A DNA stretch of 64,000 nucleotides from Apostichopus japonicus (taxonomy: Eukaryota; Echinodermata; Holothuroidea; Aspidochirotida; Stichopodidae). The notes below the pieces were generated by a model. The model saw only the letters and a list, made by a program, of their open reading frames with translations. It searched no databases and was not told where the DNA came from. Within the stretch, counting starts at the first letter, position 1, and each line of letters begins with the position of its first letter. A program made the translations under genes and the position numbers. Below, piece by piece: positions 11,404 to 23,300 of the stretch. The DNA is taken from positions 15,394,521 to 15,458,520 of the forward strand of contig NC_092562.1 of NCBI RefSeq assembly GCF_037975245.1, given 5' to 3'.

Positions 11404-12745
11404 CAGGGGCGTATCCAGGATTTTCCAATAGGGGGGGGGCGCCAGGCATGAATGATCGCCGTCCTGGGGGATGGGTCTAAGGGGAGGGGTGTACAATTTT
11501 TGCTTTCAAAGAAGGGCTGAAATGCAAAATGGTGTCATATGCATAGGCGGCGATCCGTACTTCCGAGTGGGGGGGGGGGGATATGACCTTGTTGACTATC
11601 TAAGCGTAGCGCCACCATGGGTTGGCGCGAAGCGTACAAGAAAATTTTGGGATTAACAAACCCTCTAGATGGCCGGAAACGGCACTTCCCGAGGTTTCCA
11701 AGCGGCATATACCCAACTTTAAAATAGGGATGTCATGTCCGAAATATCTCATAATCAGGATCCAAAATACTTTTTTTTTTAATTTTGGGTGTTATTTTGG
11801 GAAAATTGCCCCTGTCAATCTTGTTTCAGGCGCAACGTTAGAATGTTCGAGAGCTCTGTTATATTATTCGATGAAGAAAATGGCCTCATGCAGGCTATTA
11901 TAGGCCTATACACATGCAATACACAATTACACATAGTTACATTCCTAGGTACCGATTGCTAGGGCATCCAGGTGAAACGTGTATTAAGCATTACCCTGGT
12001 TACATGAGATTCTCAGCTGTTCGAGGGAACATGTACGTGTGTAGGCCTACTATAGGGCCTATATGAATACTATGAGGGTGCATATATGTACTATATCAAT
12101 ACCGTGGGCGCAATAATACATTTTGTTGTTATAGGGCCAATGAAGCCTACAGTCAACTATTTTTGCTTTATAAAGACGCTTTATTTGAAAAGATTGCACT
12201 GCGTTTATGGTAGGCGAGAAATGAAGCTAAAAAAGAGCCGTACATTAACGAAGATGCATAAATGTAGGCATGAAAATATTCTTATCCCTGGCATTTGGTG
12301 GGGGGGGGGGGATATGGTGCATTACATCCCCTCCACCCATTTTCATGGGGGGATATATCCCTCCTCCACCCTGGATCGCCGCCCATGGCCATATGTGATC
12401 CATTTTTCGACCTTAATAATAAGCAACATTTCCAGTAAATATGGACACAAAATGCACAATTTAGTATGGCTGGCATGTCATTTAGTGTTTATAGTGATAA
12501 TACAAACACAATTACCATCTATGTTTCTAAAACTATTATGCCACCGAACTTCGCCAGAACCTTTTTTTGGCAAACAAAAAATAAAGCATACGGGAGGGGG
12601 GGGGGGGGTTAAGCGATCACCGACATCTCACATAAAGGTCATCAATTTTTTTTTTTTTTTTTTGCTAAACTTTTTTTTTTTTTGGTGACGGCCAATAGGG
12701 GGGGGGGGGCGCGCGCCTGTTGCGCCCCCCCTGGATACGCCCCTG
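11404..12745. mobile_element. hAT-like non-autonomous element (outer), interrupted
   Basis: The left end CAGGGGCGTATCCAGG and right end CCTGGATACGCCCCTG are perfect 16-bp terminal inverted repeats, each followed inward by CCAATAGGGGG-type sequence on one or other strand. The CAGGGGCG start is typical of hAT superfamily ends. The flanks share only TTTCT and not a full 8-bp duplication. Internal sequence (GATCGCCGTCCTGGGGG, then TGCAAAATGGTG) matches the element at 54914-55492, so they are one family. The outer element is split by a second element at 11542-12387. No transposase frame is present. Confidence 0.7.
11542..12387. mobile_element. hAT-like non-autonomous element nested in the outer one
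   Basis: Ends CATAGGCGGCGATCC and GGATCGCCGCCCATG form imperfect terminal inverted repeats. Immediate flanks are GTCATATG on the left and GCCATATG on the right, an 8-bp target-site duplication with one mismatch, as expected for hAT insertion. The interior holds the GCGTAGCGCCACCATGG and TTGGCGCGAAGCG block that also appears in the fragment at 1249-1475. The long plus-strand open frame inside (about 12086-12688) crosses element borders and homopolymers and is not a gene. Confidence 0.7.
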
Positions 12746-12931
12746 TTTCTGATTTCACTAAATGAAAACGCCGACCTCAAACATGATATAATTCTTGGTT
12801 TTGGGCTAACTAGCCGTGTATATACAACGCAACAAACATAAAACGCAACAAACATAATACAGTATATAATTTCACGTTGCAACCGATTATTATGACGTAT
12901 CGCCGTCTCGTTTAGTATAGATACTATATGG

Positions 12932-13425
12932 CAGGGGTTTCCTAACTGTGGTGCATGAACCCCCAGGGGTGCATGAGTCCATCCCAAGGCGTTCTTGGGA
13001 CGTTTCTGAAAGTCAAAACTAGCGTACTTTTTTGTTGAACTAAAGTCTGATATATCATATAATTTAATAATGTACAAAAGTCGTACCTATCGACAAACTC
13101 TTTTCGCGTTCCATACGCATGTGTTGCCATATTAGTACCGTATCGTGCATGTGATAAAAATCAGGAGCACCCGTCTCATCGTGTGTGATGGGTGATCGAT
13201 GCGTGATACAATTCGTGATCTGATATTGAAGTTTCTAAATAAATATTTGTTCATCTCTTATTTTTTTTTAGTACAATATTACACTATGAAATTGATCTTT
13301 TACGAAGCACTGTTATGCGTATTATAGTATCATAATGACTCAGATCGAGTCTCGAAAAGTTGAGGGTACGTGGACAACCCTGACATCCACAGGAGGTCAT
13401 GGGGGATAAAGTTAGGGAAACCCTG
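12932..13425. mobile_element. hAT non-autonomous element with perfect target-site duplication
   Basis: The element starts CAGGGGTTTCCTAAC and ends GTTAGGGAAACCCTG, imperfect terminal inverted repeats of about 15 bp with the hAT-type CAGGG start. It is flanked on both sides by CTATATGG (12924-12931 and 13426-13433), a perfect 8-bp target-site duplication. At 494 bp it has no transposase and depends on an autonomous partner elsewhere. It sits just downstream of the nested pair at 11404-12745. Confidence 0.85.
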
Positions 13426-13433
13426 CTATATGG

Positions 13434-15756
13434 TATAAACAGAAAAGAAACATTTTGTCGTTGAATCCGGCAGATGCTTGGTTCATGCCATTATCATGTT
13501 CTTTGTTTGACTTGTTTAATGCTCACTATGATCCATTAGCGGCGATCTCTGCGTGCCATGGTATCATGCAGGAACATGACGTGCAACCAACACTTTTGTA
13601 CTGACGTAGGTGGGGGCTGATATGATATGTCGCCCAGGGGAGGGGTGTTAGTGGGTAAGTTTGGTCAAATGGAGGGTACTGAGATTGCAAAATAGTGCTC
13701 CATTTGTGCAATTTTGTTGTTTTGTCTGCCACCAGCCGACTCACACAGAGATTACAGTAACTACTGTAAATGTTAAAGCTTTGCACCACAGTCAATACTG
13801 GATTGTGCTGAAAAATCCCAACAACTGGATTTGTTGGAATTACACATATCCTCAGTTCTTACTGTAATCCTAATAGCACATGCTACCGATTTATAACACG
13901 ATCTAGTTCTTACTGCGGTACAAAACTTTAAGAATTACAGTAGTAACTGTGTACTCTGTGTGTATCGGATGCTGCCACGTGAAAACCGAGATAATTTACC
14001 AAAGTACGAAAGCACGTTAGCGTCATTTAATTATAAATTATTAATTTGTTATTACATATTAATAACTTGTTCTTACAAATTATTAATTTATACTTGAATG
14101 GCAGCAACGGGCTCTCGTAGCATCGAGATTCATAGATTCAAGAAAGTTGATTAACCCAGCGCTAGAATAGAGAGTTATGTAAGATGTGTAGAGATAGTGA
14201 GACGCATGCAAGCAACAATATGCTCTTCATAGAATTTCATCAGTGCCGTGCCACTTGTATATGTTTCATCATCATTACCTTGCTTATTCAGCATGCAATT
14301 GATGATGACACCTTCCTTGAACCTATAGTGGCCACGGCTGAGGGGGCGGGGGGGGGGCAGGAGAGAGCAACATCAGGCTCTTTGTTTCGGACTTAACTTT
14401 TTGATGGTTCAGAAAATTAAAAAAATAATAATAATAATCTTAAGGATCGTTTCACCGATGGTACCTGTAAAACATTGCATTGTATGTTTGGAAACAGAAA
14501 GGAACCAACAACGGGCTCTAAGATTTCACAACGAAAAATGTATGCATCAAATATATCTAAGCCTATTTCAACACTTTACTCTTACATAGTTAAACCATGC
14601 CTTCTCTAAGATATCGTGATACTTTTTAACATGACGGGTAAAATTTAATTTTTGTTATTTACTTCTCTAAAACTACGTAGCCTACGTGGCGTGCAGGAGC
14701 CATACCCGAAATACAGACACTGTTGAATAGGCTATAGTCATGAGATCTCCCACCATCCTGGCTCTCGATGCCACTCCCCTCCCCGGTTCCCCCTCCCTTG
14801 TCCCCTCTCCCCTCCCCAGCTTCCCCACCCTCCCTGTCCCTTTCCAAGCAGTGTTCATTGAAATCATAAGTATTAGGTAACGCAGAAAATGACACGCAAC
14901 AACAGCATGATCTCATGCTCTATCTACGTGATTGTGTATATTAGTGGCCTTTGTTGATGAACATGCGCTTGAAGAGTGAATGCAACTGGGTACACAATAA
15001 ATTTAGAGTTGTAATTCAGCAGTAAAACGTATGTATTTGTAAAGTATTGGCAACCTGCCATGCAGTAATCCGCAAGTATTGCATGATTCATTCACGCAGT
15101 CTACCACTTGCAAAACTCATGTTTTAGACTATTCGAAGTGCACATACCATCTGTTGATAGTCTGCCGGTTTATTGACCCACGTTGGCAGATAAAAGAGAA
15201 ATGGGGTTGATATGGCTGGATATGAAGGTGAGGCAAAGAAACTGTTTCATTTCTTCTATCTTTGTTAGTTTAAGATATCAAATGCCTGGTCTCTGTCCTC
15301 ACATTGTCAGAAGGTGAAGGAGAAATTCGCTTTCAAGTACGGTCGCAGCCTCGCAGGCGACTCCGCTTTGCCAACTTTTCCCAATATTTTAGTTGTTAAT
15401 CTTATAACAACCTTTATGAGGGGGCACCGTGGCACAGTGGCTTTACTTGAGGGGGAGGGGTACTTTTCAATATACATTTTTATTTTGCTACCACACTTGA
15501 ACCGGATTTATCGACTTCTTGTACTAAGGTGATATGTATCCCCCCCCCCCCCCCCCTTGTTTTACTTAAAGTGACCCAACTCAATACATTCTGTAGGAAT
15601 AAATGATCAACTGTGGAATTATCAGTTAACCTATATCACAATGTGGTTTCGTTTATAATGCATTATGTGTTACGTTTATATTGACACAAATATACACAAC
15701 AATCCTTTCTACTGATACAAAATATACAGAGTAAATCATCCTAAGCATCTGCTTCT
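13434..15756. other. No gene seen
   Basis: This is AT-rich DNA with an AT-only inverted repeat around 14030-14095 (TTATAAATTATTAATTTG and its near complement), a pyrimidine-rich tract at 14755-14850 and poly-C at 15540-15556. The open frames here are short and lack splice context. Confidence 0.45.
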
Positions 15757-16488
15757 ATGGCAAGCCAAATGCCCGCCCTATATAATGAGGTATTCTTTGT
15801 TTTTCGATCCAAATACCTAGATTATTTACCGATACTCATCGAATATTCACCGTTTATCGCTCAAAAAACAGTTTAACAGTCAATAATCCAGGATTTTCAA
15901 CGATAATGAACCTGGACTAGATAATCGGTCAATAATCAGGATTTTCCAGAACCGACTTGATTTGATAAATCCATTTTATAATGGATTGACTTTTTTTTAA
16001 ACTTGGATATCGGTCCATAATTCAGCATTTTCGATCCAGAAACCTGGAAAGGACTGGATCTCCGTTCTGTCGATCGTAAATTTACTTGACCAACATGCAG
16101 GCTAATATCGCTAAACTTCTGCTTACAATGAATATGTTTGACAAATATCGTGTTGGCCCCATTGTCTATATAGTTGACCAGAAAGAACAGCAGAAGATAA
16201 TATATAGCGCGCAATTCTGAAGATGGTACTAAACCTTCTACGATCTTCAAAAGTTTTTAAGCAATTATCAAGGTTTTTCAACTGATAGTGCTGATTTATT
16301 GACGATAACCCAGGCCTTTTGATGGATAATCCAAGTTTTTCGACCTATAATCCTTGATTATCGAACGATAAACGTGGATAACCGATCAGTAAACCGGGAT
16401 TATTTACTAGATCAGGTTTCTCGATCGATAATTCAGGTTTTTCGATCGAAAACTAACCCATCTAATTATTGGGAATCTGGCTTGCCAT
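15757..16488. repeat. Inverted-repeat-flanked array of short degenerate repeats
   Basis: ATGGCAAGCCA at 15757-15767 and its complement TGGCTTGCCAT at 16478-16488 bound about 730 bases. Both ends of the interior are filled with imperfect copies of a unit around GATAATCCAGGTTTTTCGATC, with spacing of roughly 20-35 bases and both orientations present. The middle (about 15950-16250) is unique sequence. It resembles a non-autonomous DNA element with subterminal repeats, the kind of sites a transposase binds. No flanking duplication was confirmed. Confidence 0.55.
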
Positions 16489-17297
16489 ATAACACATTAT
16501 TGTGTAACGACGGCTGTGGGTTAATTGGGGGCTGTTTTTTCCCTCTCCCTTACTCGACAGTTTTAAACTTGGCTGTATGGCATCCATTGTTTTAGGTTTT
16601 GTTTTTTTTTGCATGAGAACTGTCCCAGGTGATGAGGGACAAGTAGACGGTGGAAATTACTCTATCTCTCGAGATAAGGAAACTAGGTCCCTCCTATCTG
16701 ATATGCAAATTTTATTTTGTTATATAATTTACCATTATAATTTACACAACAGCTATAGGTTTCATTTTTACATAAATATTGGTAAAGAAGATCCTGGATT
16801 TATCAGTTGTTCATCAACCAAAGCAGACAGCAGAGGTAAGAATCTATATTTCATTTCTATTTTACTTTATTTTATTCTTCTCTCTATATATATCAGCCTG
16901 ATCAAGTCGAAACTTGTTCTGAACAATACTCGATAAGTTTGGTCAAAATGCAGCAAACTAGCAATTACAAAAAAAAAATATGGTAATGTCTGATGTACAA
17001 GGTACGATGCACGTGTATATAGTTATAACTACATGTTTCGTGACAAACGAGTAGAATCTTGCAAAGAAAACAACGTACTTGGTTTGATATATATAGCTGC
17101 TTAGCAACAACACTGCGCATGTCAGACAACGTAACTAACATGGCCAACGGTTCTCTCAATGTCCGAAGAGGGAAAAATCTGGTCACGACAGATCCTCTCA
17201 TTATGAAGTATGATTCTTTGTATCAATAAGTCCTCGACTTTGCTATTCGGTGTATAGGTTACTGTCTTCCTTCAAGAATAATGACATTTGGTGTTTA

Positions 17298-17305
17298 TGA
17301 CGTCA
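17298..17305. promoter_or_regulatory. CRE-like palindrome upstream of glucanase gene 1
   Basis: A perfect TGACGTCA lies about 95 bases before the predicted start codon of the first CBM39-GH16 gene. CREB/ATF-family factors bind this sequence in animals. No strong TATA box is visible between it and the start. The role is inferred from position only. Confidence 0.35.
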
Positions 17306-17399
17306 TTGCGGGCAGTCTTTAAAGTTAGTGTGATAGGATACGACAGTGGGACCAAGTTTTCATAGCCTATACTTTATGTGATCATTCCATAGCGTCAAG

Positions 17400-20300
17400 A
17401 TGTACCAGTCGATTATCTTAGCTTTACTTGCGACATGCGCATGTGCGTATGAAGTGAAAAATCCTGATGTATCGTTGCGTCAAGATGGAGGAATCAAATT
17501 CGCTACAGCAGGTAAGTTGGGTTCTTTCTATATGATATATAATTCTATAATATAATGTGACAAGAGTTCAACACTGTATATAAGACAAACATAGCTAATT
17601 CCGGGCTGAGCAATGTAGGTTACTTAAACTGTTCATAGCTCAGAGTAAGTAAGGCAAAAGTAATAAGAAAAATTAATCACCAAGTTGCAGTGAAAATTAT
17701 GTTTCGATGCAGTGTACGATCCTTTTAACTAAGATCACATATATAATGGTATCCGTTCTCTCTTGAAAGGGAATGGTGGATCAGCACCATTCACACATTC
17801 GCCATGTGGCCACAGTAGTCCCCTCATGCTGAGGGGACCGGGCGCTGAGAGTGTGTTGGTAGAGGGAACACTCCTTTGATGTTTCATTCACAGACTCTTG
17901 GTGACTTTACAAGACACACAACAAATAATTTAATTATTAATCCATATGACTATATATCACTTCAATATTCCATACAATCTATTCAATTCTTATAAAGAAC
18001 GTGTACTATCATGGTCTGCATATTTCATATGAAACATCTATATATATTTTTTTAAACATTATTTCGACAAATCCATCACTTTTCCCCATATTCTAATATT
18101 ATATTGTGATTCTACACTGTAGGATACAAACTGGTTTGGACTCAACTCATTTTCAATTCATTTCGTTTCCAATTCTGTTAAACTTCTTCTTTTTTTTTCA
18201 TTGCTAATCCACCAAACCCTGTTTATAGTAAAGTTCTATATTCTTCAATTTGTGAAAATTTCTCCTACCCTGCTAAGGTACACAGCTAAAAAGATAGCTA
18301 TTAATCAAATTAAGACTAAGACGATATGAACAAGCAATTAATAAGTAATTCATAGTTTCAATATAGGTTCTGAAATTTCGTCACCAAGAAACTTCTTCAC
18401 AGTATTAAAACCTTAAAAAGAGAAATTAGATATTTGAAAATTCTTAAATTTTCAGTTCTTGCAAATTTCATCGTGGTAGGGATTTAGTATATGGACTTAG
18501 CATTAAAGATTCACAAAAATCAACGAAAAAAAAGCTGTCCAATCCTTATTTCTCTTTCTTTTCCAAGACAGTTACTCAATTCCATTTGATTATTTCGGTT
18601 GTTATATATAGCCTGACCTATGCAAGTTCTACAAGAGAACCCTTTTTTAATATGTATATGGGAGACTATTTCATTATACAATATTTTCTCTGGGTAAAAG
18701 TAAGAGGGCCTGACGTTTCGATCCTATAGCGGGATCTTCTTCAGAGCCTCTGAAGAAGATACTGATAGGATCGAAACGTCAGGCCTATACTCACTTTATA
18801 CATATATTTTACACAAGCTCTTTAGTGGATAAGCGGTTTGTTAACAGTTTTTGGTATATTTTAATATTTTTTCTGTCTCAGTTCAGTTAAAAATGTGTTT
18901 CTATCTATAGTTTATATACTTTTACTTGAATTGATGAATTTATTATATTTATATATAAATAATTTAGAATAAAATATTTACTGAATTACATTGCCATACC
19001 TGTAATATAGATACATGTTTCTCCGAGTGTGTATAAAGCCAAAGTTGACCAGTTGGCATGTCTATAAATATTCTAACATATCATCAATTCAGGAATAGAA
19101 AGTATCACATGACCTGTCATATTTCCATATGCCATTTACTACAGTACGTCTCGAAAAAGTTCATGGCATTTTTCTACTGTTGTTATCAGTATATGGGCTC
19201 GCAAAGGTCATAGTTATAACAGGACCGGTCACTCAGAGAGAGTCCTATCGGTGCAACCAGACCCAGAGCCACATGGAGCTGTATATAGGGCTCTGGGTAC
19301 AACTGGTCACCCCCTAGCGAAGTGTTGAGCATTCGAAATTTGAAATATCAATCTTATCAAAAAAATCTCCATTAAACTTTATGGTGTAATACGATAAAAT
19401 ATCAGATGAAAACAACACAATGAAATAGCAACTTAATATTGAGATCGGCTTATCAGAAAGACATAGTAAGCATAACAGGTCTGACAAGAAGGGCTGGATC
19501 AGAGGGCTACAGTCCGGGGGACCGGGTCTTCACCCGGATTCAACAAGAGGCCCGGAAAATATGGGATGGAGAGTAATGTATTCTCATTTTCATAACCTAT
19601 AGTTATGGAAAATTGAAGACTTCAAAAAGGAGGTCTGGTGACGTATCCCCGGGATGTAACCTGGCTCTCAACGGCCTACAATGGCACATTACACAAGAGA
19701 GAAAAACCCTCTTAAATTAGACTGATCTAATCAATTTCAGTATGGATTGATAATTCAGAGATGACTGGTAGCTTCATGATTTGTCATCGCTACTCCTAAA
19801 ACATAGTTGGTCATTTTACGACGGCGAGTTGACATAAATGTGTAGACGTGCACACCTAAGTCCTGGAATTCGTTATGCTTAAGAGTATGTAATGAGTGTT
19901 TTGTCATGTTTTTCCAAGACAAATTCCGACCACCTGGTATACATTGTTCTCTTCTCTGATATGAAGACACAGAGGGAAATATTATAAATAAACAAGTCTA
20001 TTTTGCATGAATTGTTGCCGGCTATTTGGTAACATACCACAAATATAGGCTCTCCAAAAGGTATCTCCGTTGTATGCATGACGGCAACCGACCACCTCAA
20101 CTGAAATCGGTGGGGTTATTATAGAACGTGAAAATAGACGCCTGATATTACATACTTTGTCCCGTCAGACGAGCCAGAGATTTCTTTAGTTGCGTACCAC
20201 TATAGTGTGAATAAACCGGTCCCAAACGTTGCGGCAGGAGATTACAACGTTGACGTCAACAGCCCAACAGGTAAGTCAACAAACTCCATTTTACTATTAT

Positions 20301-23300
20301 GAACACATTATATATACCTTTATTGCATTCCTCTAGTGTGAGTGATGGAATGATTTGTGGGAAGCAATTATAAAGAGACCCTTACATTATGCAAAATATT
20401 GATGATTCGGGCCAGTTTTAACTTTGCATATGTGCTGGATTTGTTACTTAGGGGGGTGGGGGTCGAAATAGTGAATATCTCGGATGACAAATGTAGGCGT
20501 TATTTTCAGTTTGTGTTCGGGGAAGGATGTCATGGCTGCATGATTAGCTAATCAGCCATAAGATATAAGGGTATACTATGTTCCTGCGGCATACGTCCCG
20601 CCGAAAAATCCAGAGGGGGCAAACATCTTCGGGTTTTCGATCAACTATTAACAGCAGAATTTACTGGTTAAACCGGTTTACAATAAAACTATTAACCGGC
20701 TATCCGTTAAATTGAACCGTTTTTTTTTTATTAGAGAGAAAGAGCACGGGTTTTGGTATTTTTTTACTAAAAGTATAAATGAGGTCAATAATTAGGTCTA
20801 CTTGTAAGGTCGTGCATCGTGACGAACATTTTAATCCCCCCCCCCCCCCTGAGGCTTTAAATGTCTGCTTTCATAGCCAAGTAAATCGGTATGTCGTTCT
20901 TTGAGAAGATGACGTGTTGGATTGTGTGCTTAACAATGTACAATCTAGTCACACCGATGCTTTAGCCCAGCATGCTTAAGGATTAAAACTAGGACAACAA
21001 TGAGTACCCGTGAACGTAACCTACACTAGGATAGTGGTCGCTGCATGAAATGTCACGTGACCTGTTTTCTTCCTACATATGTAAAAGAGGGTTGAACCCG
21101 GATGAGGGGGTAGGTGGGGGGGGGGCGAGGCACAAAATTCGTGCTGCAGTGGGATATACGTCTTTTCTGTTATGAATGGCAAACCAAAAAACTCACCGCC
21201 AACATCTTTACAAAGTGGGTTCTCTATGTATTCTGTTCCACAAATTTCAGTATTTGAATGCCTTTCCAATTATACGGCTGCTTCTAATTAACATTGATTT
21301 GTTTTATAAATAATTTTCTCAACAAAAGGACACAATGAATTATTTGTTTCTTAATTTCTCAACAAAAGTACAGTTAAGTTGCAAAACTAGAAAAAGGGTA
21401 CGTTTGATTACAAAAATGGTCAATTCTAATTTATGAAAATGGTCACGTTTGAGATTTTCCACAAAACTGATGGGCACGTTCCCAAAGTGCCAACAATCCC
21501 CTCGTCCCTCGTCTCCGCCGCGTCTGATTAGGCTTGTCTCCATCAGAAAACGTTTCGTTTGGCCTGTCGCTAATTTTTGCGTTGTCTCTCTAACAGCTGG
21601 ATATTGGGTGCATGAAAACCCGTCCGTGGTTGTAGTGCCTGGAGATATCGTAAACTATTGGGTTCACGTTATAACAACCAGCGGAACTGGTCACAATTTA
21701 CTTGAACAGAGCTGGACAGGTAAATAAGGCTTTCAATTGTCTTAAATTATTATTGCGGAACAAAATCATCTTTCTTAATGCCAAAATTGACATTATTAAA
21801 TTATTAAAAGCACAAAAATAGAATTTGAAAAAGCAAATGAACGGCAGATTTCTATAGTAAATGTACAACAGCATGAATTCGAGTACCAGTGACGTTACGA
21901 GTACCAACACAAGGCTCTAGGCACGGGTACACTATTGTACTCCATATTGAATCTAGCAGCTATATACTACTATTGAACATTTCCACGGGAACGCCCATGA
22001 GTACAAATCCAAAAAAAGGCCGGGTATATACGAGTATACCTGTTTAGCGAGAACAAGATTACCGTACGTACGGATCACAACTCAACAAAAACACCCGATG
22101 ACCCAGAAATATTTTCTCACATTTCAAATGGTGCTGACATCGAGTATGGTTAGCCAATGTCCAAAATAACATTCATGTCTTACCTTTAAATCTTGATGTT
22201 TTATATATTTCGCTTGTCATTTCTAAAGGCTTGTCTTTGTTAAAAAAAATGGGTATGGCGGACCATAAACTTTAAATTGATTTTTTTTAGCATATTTCGA
22301 GGTAATAATAAGTAACATTAATACAGCATTTTCACAGATGGAACGGTTTTTTTTTGGTTGAATATTGATCATTTGATGAATGGTGGGAGAATGGGATATG
22401 AAGAGAGTGTGAGGGGTGGGGTCTGATGTGAAAAGAGTAAACACGCACTTACCTGAGTGTGGTTCTGCATATACAGTCACCTCAATCGTTTGTCTGGCAT
22501 ATCATACAATGTAGGGAATGAACCAGTATTGTTTACCATGTACCATGTAGGACTATAGATCTTGTGAAAAATGTAAAAAAAAATTATCGGAATTTCATAA
22601 GGGATGGTTTGTTGCGTCTCTTATTAAACAACGACCAACCATTGTATTTCTTCATTTGATTTGATTGAACTTAAAATGAGTTCTTACCATTTTCTTTAAC
22701 TTTAGCAACTGCCGCTACCCAGGCACCTCCCACCGTTGCCACAACTACCACCGTTGCAGCAACTACGTCCATCGTTTCACCAACCACCACTCTACAAACA
22801 CCTGTTGTAACCACCATACAAAGCACGGCTAGTACCGGTACTACCGCCACAACCACCCAAGGCTCTACCACAGTAACAGTACCCCCCGGTGCTGGTACGT
22901 ACCCATACCAACACCTATATAACTCAGACAAAGAGATCAAGAACCACCCAAGCACCAGTCAGATGCATCTTCGAGCAAGATCTCTTTTTGAAATATATTT
23001 TTCTTCCTTTCATTACAGTCTTGTCTGTGAAAGCCATGCTATATACATGACGGGAGTTTCTTTGAGTTTTCTTCATTTATTCGAATTTTCAAAAATTGAA
23101 GCATTTAAGGGGATATGAAGAAAAGAACCGTAAAACTACCCGTGTGTGAATCATGAGAAATATATAACCATTAAGAAGATAAATCACTTTTATAAATTTC
23201 CATGCTGAGAAAAAAAAATAGATGAAAGTTAACTTGGTAACTTCTTTCCGTTCAGGCATCTCCAAGTCCTCATTGTCTTTCCTCAGGGTTGTGACAAAAC

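Noticed and set aside
11471-11903. Two overlapping plus-strand open frames
   Set aside because: They lie wholly within the nested hAT-like elements and match repeat copies elsewhere in the window.
12086-12688. 200-codon plus-strand open frame
   Set aside because: It crosses the end of one transposable element into another and runs through poly-G and poly-T tracts. The composition is not protein-like and no splice signals support it.
22671-22955. Val-rich minus-strand frame
   Set aside because: It is antisense to the Thr-rich linker exon of glucanase copy 1.
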